From assembly GCA_019426215.1 (NCBI GenBank), contig CM033396.1, positions 35,268,503 to 35,332,502 of the forward strand: 64,000 nt of DNA, read 5' to 3'. The notes under the pieces are model-generated. The model was not told the DNA's origin and did not search any database. It was given only the letters and a program-made list of their open reading frames with translations. This stretch comes from Buddleja alternifolia. Its lineage: Eukaryota > Streptophyta > Magnoliopsida > Lamiales > Scrophulariaceae. Shown here piece after piece: positions 35,421-46,690 of the stretch (positions within the stretch are counted from its first letter, which is position 1; every line of letters begins with the position of its first letter). Made by a program: the position numbers and the translations under genes.

Positions 35421-36696
35421 TGGAAAAATTGCAAATTTGGTACCGTAAGATAAGGCAAGTTCGCAAATGGTATCACGCTTTTCAGTTTTCTCACTTTTGG
35501 TACCAAAAATGCTTTTTTTTCTCACTTTGGGTACCACCGTTAGTAACTTAACGGATTTTGACATGTGCACGGCACATGTCCATTAACTTTTGGTTTTTGA
35601 GGGAAAATATACCATTTAGCGCTAATTTGGAGGGAAATAAAAGGTCAAATGTGTCAAATTTGACCAATTTAACTTTTTAAGGCCATTTTTTGTGATTTTG
35701 CTCATTTGAGATAAAATTTTCCATAACACTACAAGAGAATTGATAAACGAACTTCGCAACAATACAAGAGAATTGGAGAATCAAATTGTTCCAAGTAGGG
35801 CAAATGAAATTGGTGAGCTACAAAATGAAATTGATGAGCTACGAAATAGGCTCATCAATTCGTAGAAGAGAGGAAAAATAAGGCGACATTTGTTTCTTGT
35901 AACAGTATTTCTTTGTATAATTTGTTGGATGTTTTGAGGAAATTATATCATTCGTGCTTTTTCCGTTGTGGAAATTAAAGTTGTACACTCAAATGAATTA
36001 ATAGTGAGTGTTGTCAATAAATTAAATTGCATGATTTTTATTTTTTTTATCAGTCGATAAGTAGGGTGAATCAATTTAAGTTCATGTTACAAAATTATGC
36101 ATATTCTCTATTTTATATATATATGTTAATAAATCATGAGAAACATGTCTATAACCGAATAGTTATAACGTAGAAAGAAAAGTTAAACGCGAATTTTGAC
36201 ATCCAACAAATTATACAAAAAAACACTGCTAAAAGAAACAAATGTCGCCTTATTTTTCTCTCTTCTGCGAATTGATGAGCCTATTTCGTAGCTCATCAAT
36301 TTTATTTTGTAGCTCACCAATTTCATTTGCCCTATTTGGAACAATTTGATTCTCCAATTCTATTGTATTATTGCGGAGTTCGTTTATCAATTTTCTTATA
36401 TTGTTGCGGAAATTTTTATCTCAAATGAGCAAAATCACAAAAAATGGCCTTAAAAAGTTAAATTGGTCAAATTTGACCCATTTGACCGTGTATTTCCCTC
36501 CAAATCAGCCCCAAACGGTATATTTTCCCCCCAAAATGAAAAGTTAATGGCACATGTCAAAATCCGTCAAGTTACTAACGGTGGTACCCAAAGTGAGAAA
36601 AAAACACATTTTTGGTACCAAAAATGACAAAACTGAAAAGCGTGGTACCATTTGCGAACTTGCCTTATCCTATGGTACCAAATTTATAATTTTTCC
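35421..36696. mobile_element. 1.3-kb foldback (MULE-like) element with ~500-bp arms
   Basis: The left arm (about 35421-35932) and right arm (about 36199-36696) are inverted copies over nearly their whole length. The ends share GGAAAAATT, AAATTTGGTACC and GGCAAGTTCGCAAATGGTA, and the arms run in to a TTTGTTGGATGT block on either side of a 266-bp AT-rich loop. Both arms keep an open coiled-coil-like stretch read outside-in: about 35755-35870 on plus, and its mirror at about 36257-36375 on minus. In both it includes LINELRNNT, ANEIGELQN and IDELRNRLINS. No transposase is visible. Flanks TATTCGAAT and TTGTTCGTA are only loosely alike. Confidence 0.85.
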
Positions 36697-36739
36697 TTGT
36701 TCGTATGGTACCTTTTCTGCTTATGGCTTCCAACAACTT

Positions 36740-37052
36740 ATATATATATATATATAATGTAATAGAAACCAACAAACATATATAAACTTATATCTTCTAA
36801 TAATTTACCTTAATATAGTTGGTATTATTATATATAGTATATTTATAACAACTTGATATGTCACTCTCCCATTACAAAATATCCATCTGGAAATCAAACC
36901 AAAAACATATTACCACAAAGAATGATCATAGTAAGCAAAATAACAACTTGACTTCAAACACAACTATAAATATTGTAGTTTGAATGCCATTTACTGATCA
37001 GATTATGGAGTCTGGTACAAATAATTGAAAAAGAACTAGCCAAAATGGAGAC
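36740..37052. other. AT-rich intergenic DNA
   Basis: Starts with a TATATA microsatellite (36741-36756). Nothing else seen. Confidence 0.5.
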
Positions 37053-37148
37053 AAAAAGAAGCCTATGGAGAAGATTTTATGAAAAAGAAGCCTATGGAGA
37101 AGATTTTATGAAAAAGAAGCCTATGGAGAAGATTTTATGAAAAAGAAG
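37053..37148 (+). repeat. Three tandem copies of a 29-bp unit
   Basis: The unit AAGAAGCCTATGGAGAAGAT plus nine bases occurs three times with period 29, followed by a partial AAAAAGAAG. Confidence 0.95.
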
Positions 37149-37468
37149 CACAAAAGTGGAAGCTTACATTACTGAAGGAGTTTTCTTGATTGCCCATTTT
37201 GGAGGCATTTTTAAATTAAGAGTAATACTTAATAAAATTTATGTGTGGTTTTATTTATATATGATTATCTATTAGTAGCAAGAACTAAAAAAAATCATAT
37301 TGTTGTTCATTCAAGTTTAATAAATGCCAAATTTTGTTATAATTTATTGAAACAAATTTTAACTTAGACTTAAGTGCAAGAAATAGGATTTCTTGTGGAT
37401 TAAAAAATAGATTCTTAATTTTCTTATGATGAGATTGAGTTGTGCTTGGATCTTAATTTTAGTGAGAT

Positions 37469-38015
37469 TGATGTGTGTGGGTTTCACATCAATAAGAATA
37501 TGCAATATAGTATTTGAAAATATAGTATAAAGTACGAACATAATGTAAAATGGACACAAGATATACGTGGTTCGGTCCAAAATCAGACCTACGTCCACGG
37601 GGGTAAAAGAGTTCGATCCTTTATTCATTGTTGGAGTTGATATTTATACAAGAATTTGATGGGGGGTTAAAAAGGGTAAGCCAACTATGCTAAATATACA
37701 TTTGGTAGTTGGATTGAATCATAATCTATCTATATTGGGCTATAATCAATTGGGTATAAATGGTAAAGATATAATATAGCAGGCTTGATCTCCGTAGGTC
37801 TATATATGGCAAGGTTGGTGATTGATTAGATCTTGTCTCCATACTATCCATAATTAGCACTGCCCTTCCTGTGCAAGTCGGGTCGTTGAGGCCTCCAGCT
37901 AAGCATGTCCGAATATAATGTCTTCCAAAAGGATCTAAGTCCATAAAACCATTGGGCTTAGGCCCATAAGGTATTGGACTACCCAACTTGGCTCAAAGAC
38001 GAATTTCTACCCACA
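37469..38015 (-). repeat. 3' LTR of the Tat-type element
   Basis: 547 bp, TGATGTGTGTGGG at one end and CTACCCACA at the other on the plus strand. Matches 48648-49758 outside the solo LTR inserted there. It carries the tRNA-unrelated marker block ACGTGGTTCGGTCCAAAATC and ACCTACGTCCACGG. Confidence 0.93.
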
Positions 38016-38021
38016 TCAATA

Positions 38022-38038
38022 GTCCCCCCAACTCTAAA
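38022..38038 (-). promoter_or_regulatory. Probable polypurine tract
   Basis: On the minus strand TTTAGAGTTGGGGGGACT lies just before the 3' LTR, the expected place for plus-strand priming. Confidence 0.5.
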
Positions 38039-38708
38039 GTTTGACGTAGTCAAGTTGTAAGAGTTGGAAAGAAATAAGTGATATGGGCCGAGCTGATAAG
38101 ATTCCATGAATGTGGATAAAAAACATGATGCAGAACAAATGCTGAAAGAATCTCTAATTTGCCCAGGTGTAGCAACCTGATCTGCAGAGCTCTTGGAAAC
38201 CTTCATGTGCATGTCTGGAAGAAACCTTAATCTTGAGTTGACTGGTCGATTGGACTTCTCCAGACTCCTGCAGTTATTGCCTTGGAATCTGAGAAAGCCG
38301 CGCCACCATCATGACCTCGTCAGTTGGTGCCGCCATAACTGCACCTAGGTGCGCTGATGATCGCTCCGTGTACGGCTGGGAAAAGAGCCCGCCTATTTCC
38401 TTGTAAGTTATTTTATTTTTGAATTTTCTTAAAGAAAAAATCGTCGAATTTGTTTCCTTATTTCAGTTTTTTGTTTGGCAATAAAAATCAGAAAACCTTT
38501 TCCCTTCTTCCTCCTTGTCATTTATCGTCTCCAGCAGCGGTTACTCCATGTCCGTCACCCCACTTCTAGGTATTGTGCCTTTTTCTACCCTTCTTATGCT
38601 CTGTTTATCTGTGTATTTGTTTGTGCATTGTGTTTTTTGAGAAAAAAATCCCAAAATTTGTTGTTGTTGTTGTTGTTGTCTTTGTCTTTTTCCTTTTAGT
38701 GTGTTAAC

Positions 38709-40963
38709 ATGTCGAATAGCCTTGGTTCCGACTCCCAAAATCAGGATAAGCCCCATAATTTGTTGGAACCCGCCTCCTTTTCTGAGGAGAAAACCACTTC
38801 TTTCATGCTTGACTTGTATAGTTCCACCCATGCTTCCGAGGGTGAGAAAATTATTGATATCGAGTTTTCTGATACGGAGTCCGATAGGCGTAATACCACC
38901 ATCCTCTCCTTCCCTTTGCAAGGTGATAATCCCCGGGGTAGTCGAGTCGGAGCCCTAGATGTTGTAGGAGCCCTTCAATCCCGTTTTACTTTGCAACAGG
39001 AATGGAAAATATGCCAATTGTATGGCATATCCGAGAGGTACCAAATCGTGGTCCCAACTGCGTAAGATAGGCCTCATCGTCCTCCCTTGGGTAATACCTA
39101 TTTCTACGTTGCCCAACTTTGGGCAAGTTTGCATTTCCCCATTCCTTGTCTCTTTATCGAAATAGCTAATAGGTATCGCATCCCTTTGAACCAATTTGCT
39201 CCTAATGTCATTCGTATGATGGCTGACTTTGCTGGTCTTCTTCACCACACGGCCATCCAGCCATAGCTGATCTTTTTTACTCTTTATTTCTGCCTCGCTC
39301 TATCTCTATAGATAGTGGCATCTTTTATACCTCCCGAGGTCAGGCTATCTTCTTGGCTACCCATCTTACCGAGAAGAAATAGAAGTACAATTATTTTTTC
39401 ATTGCCCCGCCTCCAAGTGAGGTTTGGGATTTTCGTCGTGAGTTTTTGGACAAAGTAGATGGTACCAATCCTTACCCTCCCCGAAATTTGTCATCATACC
39501 ACCACCAGCTTGTGCATTATCTGAATTTTACCCCTCGTCATGTGGGTAAGCTTGTTGATGATCGTTTGTTGTGCAACATCAATTTCAGTCCTGTTGGGGA
39601 GGATCTGCAGGGTGAAAATCTAGGTAGTACTTATGTGCACTTTTGTATATGCTTATGCTGTGATCTCCAGGTTGATATTCTTGTGTCTCAATGTTGCTTG
39701 CTTTTTCTTTGTTTTGTAGAAGAGTTAATGGATGCCTCCCGAGCTAAGGATGCTTTCAAGCGCAAGAAGAAGCCTCCCCCCAGCTTCAGAGTCTCCTTTG
39801 ACACCACCTCCTCTAGGTGTGCCACCACAAGTGGCACAGTCTCTAGCTACGCCTCTTACAGATATGTCCACACCTACTCTAGGTCAGGAGGATTCATCCT
39901 ATCCTCGAAGAGACCCAGTTTTGGCCTTGGAGATAGCCTCTGGAAAAAGGCCTGCAGCTTCGGTGACCCCTTTAGACACTCGCCCAGCTAAGCGTAGCAA
40001 CTCAAGCATAGCTATCAAGGAGCTTATGCCTGACATGCTGCTTAAGACACAGATCCGCTGGCCTCTAGGACCCGATCTAGAGCTCAAGATCCGACTCTTC
40101 TTTCTGCTTTGAAGAATAATGATATTGCTATGATGCTGAATTTTCTTCAGAGGTTGCCTAACTCTCTCGACCGTCATTACCTGGAGAGCCCGACTCCACG
40201 CGAGGCTACTAGGCCTGCGTTTCTTCTTCTTCCCAAGGCAAGCCTTGTATAATTTTTGCTTATTTGCTTTTATGATTTCCAGTATAAATATTTTATCTAT
40301 TTTTTATGATAGTCCACAATGTTGTCTGGACGTGCCTTGACGGACCAATACCAGAATACCAAGGCGGATGACTTAGAGAAGAAGTTGTCCAAGGTCCATG
40401 AGCAACTGAAGAAATCGCAAGAGTCTTGGTTAGCCAAGGAAAAGGGTCAGCGCCAAGACCTGAAAAATCTCAACATAGATTTTTAGAAGTTACTGGTTAT
40501 AAAGGTGGATCTGGAGGTGGCCTTAGCTGCATAGGCTACATAGAAGGAGGCGGAATTGGAGGAAGTCCTGAATGTGGAACGCCAGAACTGGATAGCCAAC
40601 TTCCCTACTTCTGCTGAGGGCTAGGAGCTCCTAGACAAATTCGAAGCTTACTTCCTTGCCTCCAAGGAATTCGCAGATTTGGTTGATGATAAATCTGTAG
40701 ACTTTTTTGTCAAAGGCTTTGATGGCTGTGTTGCTCAGTTCCAGGCCAAGGGTTACCTTCCTATAGGCGTAGATGCTGATTTTCTAGATCCAGAAGGTGC
40801 GGTGGATGCTATTGTGCTCCCTCCTGCCACAGGTCCAGCTATCCCACTTGCAGCAGATCAGCCTGATGAGGCTATTGCTGATCCGCCTGCAGGTGTGGCT
40901 GATCCTCCTCCTAATGCTGTCAATGTTGATGCTGCTGCTGTCGGGGCTGAGCTCGCCGGGTAG
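38709..40963 (+). pseudogene. Antisense additional ORF of the Tat element (PF04195-like), broken
   Basis: Reads opposite to gag-pol, between pol and the 3' LTR. The ATG at 38709 starts MSNSLGSDSQNQ. After a stop at 39063 the same frame continues with FPIPCLFIEIANRYRIPLNQ and APNVIRMMADFAGLL, resembling the putative gypsy-type transposon domain PF04195. Further blocks are EFLDKVDGTNPYPP (near 39440), an intron-like junction with TTTTGTAG before EELMDASRAKDAFKRKKK (39719), a coiled-coil DLEKKLSKVHEQLKKSQ (near 40370), and a C-terminal segment from 40679 ending in a Pro/Ala-rich tail. Several stops and probable introns interrupt it. Function of these ORFs is unknown; nuclear or chromatin roles have been suggested for the family. 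Confidence 0.75.
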
Positions 40964-41080
40964 TTTCTAAAATAATTTAAGAATTTCTAGTTTTTGGGTG
41001 GGCATATGGAGCCCTTGAAACAATTTATATTTTTGCTGGTTGGTTTTGGGCATATGTGGGCCTCAAACAATTTATTTTTA

Positions 41081-41200
41081 AGAAAATTCTATGCCACACC
41101 AATGGTACCGGTGTGGCATACACCATTGGATTGATACCCCCCAATCCAATGGTGTATGCCACACCGGTACCATTGGTACCGGTGTGGCATAGAATGACCC
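41081..41200. repeat. 120-bp palindromic MITE with 9-bp target duplication
   Basis: Nearly perfect hairpin built of GCCACACCAATGGTACCGGT-type arms around a CCCCCC-containing centre. The left terminus is AGAAAATTCTATG and the right CATAGAATGACCC. TTATTTTTA occurs exactly on both sides (41072-41080, 41201-41209). A 9-bp duplication suggests Mutator-type transposition. It shares its termini with the element at 53685. Confidence 0.92.
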
Positions 41201-41648
41201 TTATTTTTATGCTTTCATTGTTTTTGCCAGGCCTGTTCCTGGTTGGGCAGGAAACTGTTTGGTTTTTGAATCTACTACTATGATGCCTATTTATATTTGT
41301 TTTGTTTTCCATTTGACTTGCTTAGAAAAATGCTTGCCTGTGATGTGCTGTATTATTACCTTCTTAGGATTGGACCCATATCTGCCATATTTTGGAAAAA
41401 TTTAAGAAAACACGCAAAATCCTGATTCCTTTTAAGGAAGGAGGTTAGTTTGTTACACATGTATAGATTTGTACCCTAGGTACAAATCGCTAAATAGATC
41501 AAAATGATATAACCATACCTACATCGGCATTCTCATTTTTCCATACCTACAAAGTTTTTTATACAAGAAAACTTTCAGGTATTCCTTTCAAGATCAAATA
41601 AACTGGTTAGATAACATGTAGCACCACCAGACCTGTACTGAGCTATTG

Positions 41649-41862
41649 CTACAGCTCTATCGTGAGGTTTTGTCTCAAATCATTCTTCAATTCTTAGTAA
41701 CTTCTTGACACATACAATCATGTGGACTTGCACTGTCATTATGAAATCGTGCAGGCTACAGCTCTATCGTGAGGTTTTGTCTCAAATCATTCTTCAATTC
41801 TTAGTAACTTCTTGACACATATAATCATGTGGACTTGCACTGTCATTATGCAATCGTGAAGA
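41649..41862 (+). repeat. Tandem duplication, period 107 bp
   Basis: CTACAGCTCTATCGTGAGGT at 41649 recurs at 41756, and the copies stay nearly identical to CACTGTCATTATG. Confidence 0.93.
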
Positions 41863-42190
41863 CTTGCATCGGGATCAAGCACCCATTCTTTCTTGCAATC
41901 GTGGAGACTTGCACATGGGATCGAACGCCCGTCAACAGACGCATACAATCGTGGAAACTTGCACCGCAACTACGTAATTGGGGAGACTTGCATTGGGATC
42001 AAACACCCTTACTTGTTGCAATCGTGGAGACTTGCACGTGGGACCAAACACCCATCAACAGACGCTTACAATCGTGGGGACTTGCACCGCAACTATGCAA
42101 TCGTGGAGACTTGCATACGGGATCGAACACCCCTCAACAGGAGGGTACAATCGTGGGGACTTGCACCACAACTATGTAATCGTGGAGACT
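41851..42190 (+). repeat. Minisatellite with higher-order structure inside the Tat element
   Basis: The core CAATCGTGGAGACTTGCA occurs about nine times with small changes. Cores are separated by spacers giving units of about 45, 50 and 30 bases; the triple repeats with a period of about 123 bp (41896 and 42019, 41946 and 42069). The third round lacks the shortest-spacer unit. Confidence 0.9.
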
Positions 42191-42782
42191 TACATTTATC
42201 ACGTACCTTATTACACCTTTTCCTCCCCTTTGCACGCAAATTTCCTGAACGGGCTAGGGTGTCCAGCCTTTATCGTAGGTATCCTTTCTTATTTCCCACA
42301 TCTCTCCATACCTTCTCTCCTTATTTCTTCTCCAACTTTATGGCTGCCCTTTCCTTCTTGTCGCTCCAAACCCTGGTCTGCCTAGGATAGGTCCTGGAAC
42401 TATCCCAAAGATGATTCCTCACCCAGTCCCTCCTTATTTTCTCTTGGTATAGGGCCTTCGGGTCCGCCACTAATTTTACGCATGGCGTCACGGATCTCGG
42501 CTACCTACCCAAGTGGTACATTCCTAGTCCTCTGACTACCTCCATTCCACTAACTACCTTTACTTGACATTTCAATCATCAATTTATACATACATATACA
42601 TCATACCAAATTTCTCATAAAAATAAATTCTTATTAGATTTCCAGAGCTTTGCATCTGACCTTGCAAAGAAGGCATTACATTCATAGGTATTACCTGAAA
42701 ACACCATCATAACCTTGACAAAAATATTAGTAGTTTCGTGAGTTGATACATCAAAACATAAAATAAAGCATATTGCAAATAA

Positions 42783-44389
42783 TCAAATGTAAAAGTTTTT
42801 CAGATTTTGCATGTTCCATGGGCGAGGGAGTAATTTTCCCTGGCTGTCCTCTAGCTCGTATGCTCCTCCAGCTAGCGCCTTGATCACTTTGTATGGACCC
42901 TCCTAATTAGGGTCCAACTTCTTTACTGTGCGCACTATATCTACTTTCTTGAGCACCAGATCGCCCACCTGTAGAGATCTGTCTTCACCTTTGCTCCCTG
43001 GGCCCTCATGATCCTCTGCTTGTACTGTTCTATCCTTAGGTATGCCTTGTCCCTGTCTTCTTTGATTAAGTCTAGCTCTTCCCTTAGTCGTTCTTCGTTT
43101 TGCCCCGGATCGAAGTATCTGACCCTGTGGGTTTGGACCCTCACCTCCGCAGGTATGACTGTCTCTGTTCCATACACCAAGTGGAAAGGACTCTCTCCTG
43201 TAGCAGACTTCGGAATGGTTCGATAAAATCACAACACTGATTGTAGTTCCTCAACCCAATTTTCACCCGCTCCCTCTAGTCTATACAACCGAGGTTTGGG
43301 TGTTTTTCGCGAACACATTAGTGACGTATTTTTTATGGAATTGAAGATGCTAATCATGGAATATAAAGAGACATGTAATTGAAAAAAACGGTTGCAGACA
43401 TACCTAGTCTTTAGACCTTGCACAATTATTCTATTTGTAACCTCTACCTGGCCATTGGTTTAGGGATGAGCTACCGCGCTAAAACGTTGCTGGATCCCTA
43501 ACTCTTCGCACCATCTCCTTAGCTTGACTCCACTGAACTGTCTTTTGTTATTAGCTACGATCTCTCTAGGTATGCCGAACCAGCAAACTATGTTCTTCCA
43601 AAGGAACTTGATGACTTCCGCTTCCGTGATTCTAACTAGGGCTTCAGTCTCCACCCACTTGCTGAAGTAGTCCACTAATACTAGTAGAAACTTCTTTTGA
43701 GCCTTTGTTATGGGGAAAGGTCCCCCAATGTCCATACCCCACCCGACGAAGGGGCATGGGACACTCATGGAACGCATCGCCTCTGTAGGTTGATGGATAA
43801 AGATTGTGTGTAGATGACATTGCTCACACTTCTTTACCAGGTTAGCCACATCTTTCTTCAAAGATGGCCAGAAATATCCGGCTCTCAAAGTCTTTCCATC
43901 TAAGGCTGATCCTCCTATATGGCTACCGCATTCTCCTTCATGAATTTCTCTTAGCACGTAGTCTCCTTCTTCCGATGATACGTATCTGAAGTGTGGCTGT
44001 ACAAATGACTTTTTGTACAACACACCATCAACCATGATAAATCTAGTAGCTCTGGTTTGTAAACGTAGCCGAGCATTCCTCTCCTCGGGAAGTATGCCTT
44101 GGATGAGATATTGAATGATCTCGGTTCTCCAATCTTCGCCTTCGTTTACCCACAACACCTCTTGCTCCTTACCTGATCCAGATACGGACTGGATGGTGAT
44201 GGGCCTCGTTTTACAATCGATGACTGAGCTGCCCAGCTTTGATAGATAATCAGCTTTGCCATTTTCTGATCGCGGTATCTGATGCACCTCCAACTTTTGA
44301 AAGCTCTTTCGCAATGTCTCTACGGTTTCCAGATATTTCACCATCCTTTCTTTCTTGGCTTCATAGGTTCCTTTGATTTGTTTTATCAC
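42783..44389 (-). pseudogene. Tat-type integrase, broken
   Basis: In order: an HHCC zinc-binding domain (HEGECGSHIGG and CEQCHLH), the catalytic core, and a C-terminal domain ending with EGPYKVIKALAGGAYELED near 42850. The core keeps the first Asp in GWGMDIGGPFP, but the second catalytic block reads VANNKRQF where the family has a DNGTQF-type block, so the second Asp is replaced by Asn. A 114-bp foreign segment (43291-43404) interrupts the core. A TAG stop replaces the Trp expected before EGPYKVI, and the frame shifts near 42950. The protein cannot be active. Confidence 0.88.
43291..43404. repeat. 114-bp insertion in the integrase core
   Basis: The coding sequence before and after (KTR and LYRLEGAG on the minus strand) would be contiguous without it. 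Short ACC flanks sit on both sides. It contains GGTTTGGGTGTTTTTCGCGA and no recognisable gene. Confidence 0.7.
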
Positions 44390-44428
44390 GGGCTGCGAAT
44401 CTGAATAAGCTATCAGATTTTTAGCCCC

Positions 44429-44770
44429 TCATTTGAGTGCAATATTGAGTCCTATGATAAACGCTTCATACTCCGCCTCGTTATTGCTTGCCTTGAATTC
44501 GAACTTGATTGCGTACTCCAGCTGATCTCCTTCAGGTGTGGTGAGTACCACACCTGCGCCACTTCCATTTTGCGTAGCTGAACCGTCTGTATGTAAGAGC
44601 CAAACTTTGTCGTTTTCTTTCTCTATCTGCTTAGGTTTTGTCATTTCATTGTTAAAATCTACCAGGACTTGTGCCTTGATTGTAGTTTGAGATGCGTATT
44701 CTATCTCTAACTCTCCCAGCTCCATATCCCACTTGACAAGTGAACCAGATGTTTCTGCCTTCCATAGCAA
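44429..44770 (-). pseudogene. Second (archaeal-type) RNase H of the Tat element
   Basis: LLHTDGSATQNGSGAGVVL, followed by the acidic block SNNEAEYEAFIIGL, is the catalytic start of the extra RNase H found in Tat elements. It is separated by stops from the RT upstream and the integrase downstream. Confidence 0.82.
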
Positions 44771-45269
44771 AGTTTTGAGTGGTTAATTGGTTTTCACAAT
44801 TACTTTGTACGTCAAAAAATAAGGTTTTAACCTTCTTGCCGTGATGACTAACGCAAAAGCCATCTTATCAATCTCCGAGTATCTTGATTCTGTATTTGAA
44901 GCTGACGTAGTACACGTGTTAGCTCCGCGAAGGCCTATTGACATTTTTTGCTCCAATTGAAGTTGTCTACCTTCCGTAATATCTTGAAGAATGGCTAGCT
45001 TCTTTCCGTCGATTTGGAGATGAATCGGCCTAATGCTAGGATCTTTCCATTTAGCTGTTGCACTTCATTCACATCTCTAGGCGGTTGCATATCTTGAATA
45101 GCTTTTATCTTCTTAGGGTTGGCCTTTATGCCCTTCTCCGTGACCTTATAGCCTAGGACCTTCCCTCATTTGATCCCGAATGCGCATTTAGCTGGGTTCA
45201 ACTTCATTTTTTACTTCCGAAAAGCTTCAAAAGTTTGTAGTAGGTCTTGCACATGTGTGTTGGAGGTTT

Positions 45270-46210
45270 GACTTATGACTACCATATTGTCCACGTATAC
45301 TTTGATGTTTTTCCCGATCTAGTCGCTGAACATCATGTCGACCAATCTCTGGTATGTAGTTGTGGCGTTTTTAAGACAAAAGGGCATCACTATGTAGCAG
45401 TACGTACCAAAGGAGGTTATGAAGCTAACCTTCCTCTGGTCTTCCACATCTAGGAGTATCTGATGATACCCGTTCTGTGCATCCTTGATGCTCAACAATT
45501 CTAACCTAAGTGTGGAGTCCACTAGCTGGTCGATTCTAAGTAAGGGATAATGATCTTTAGGGCATGCGTTGTTCAGGTTGTGGAAGTCAATACACATTTT
45601 CCATTTCGTTCCTCCTTTAGGCACTAGGAATACATTAGATACCCACTCTAGAAATTGGATCTCCCCAATGTGTTTGGCTTTGAGTAACTTGTCAATCTCT
45701 GCCTTGATTATAGTGTCTTTTTTCGGGCTGAAGTGTCTTTTCTTTTGAATGACCGATTTTGTGTCAGAAAATACGTTGAGATGATATTGTATAACTGTTG
45801 GGTCGATGCCTACAAGGTAATTAGCTGACCATGAGAACACATCTGCATGTTTCCTTAGCATGGTTATCAATTCCTCCCTCAGGTCGGGGTTTAAATGAAA
45901 ACCAATCCTGACGGTCTTTTCCTTATCTCCAGGTATGAGCTCTCCCGCAGGTTCGACGTGCGATGAAATTGGCTTTTTAGCTATTTCACTTCTTTCTTAT
46001 GCCGTTGATTCAGGTTTGAGCTTTTTATCTTCAGTTGGCTTTTCGCCTTGCTTTAGTGAGACTAAGTAACATTTCTTGGATTGGCATTGATCTCCAGATA
46101 CCTCCCCTATTCCATCGAGTGTTGGAAATTTAATCTTCATGTGTGGGATCGATACCACTGCTTCGAACAAAACCAGTGTAGGTCGACCAAGTATTACGTT
46201 GTAAGCTGAA
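45270..46210 (-). pseudogene. Protease end and reverse transcriptase of the Tat element
   Basis: The protease C-terminus is recognised by AYNVILGRPTL near 46170-46206. One stop lies before the RT. The RT shows MLRKHADVFSWS, KWKMCIDFHNLNNACPKDHY, FITSFGTYCYIVMPFCLKNA and TTYQRLVDMMF. The active-site box near 45285 reads YVDNM instead of the family YVDDM, so one catalytic Asp appears lost. The first RNase H (44780-45260) is only weakly visible. Confidence 0.85.
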
Positions 46211-46690
46211 GGGTATCTATGACTAAAAATCTAGTCAACTTTGTTAGTTTGTTGAATTCTCCTCCCAGGGAGAGAGGTAATACTACCTATCCCACAGGTT
46301 GTGTCGCCTTATCTGCGAAACCAAATAGAGAAGTTTTCACCGATTCCAGTCTAGCATCTCCTAGGTTCATCTGTTGATACGCTTGGTAGAATAAGATAAG
46401 CTACCGTTGTCGATAAATATTCTTTGAACTTCATAATTTGCAATCATAGCTGTGATAACCAACGCGTCACTGTGAGGTGTAACACAGTCGTGCATCTTCA
46501 GGTTCGAATCAGATTTCTTGTCTAGGTCTGGTTTCACTGACATTCATGAAGAATGCAGGTGCGGTTGCTTCTTCAACTGCCTCTTAGATTTCTCCTCAGA
46601 TAGTCCTCTTGAGATCATGTAAATGACCTCACGATCGATGCTATTGACTTCTTTGGGTGCTACCTCTAGCACAAGCTGTTTGTTAATTGG

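Noticed and set aside
41893..42390. 165-residue open stretch across the minisatellite
   Set aside because: Open only because the higher-order period is a multiple of three; no start context or conserved motif.
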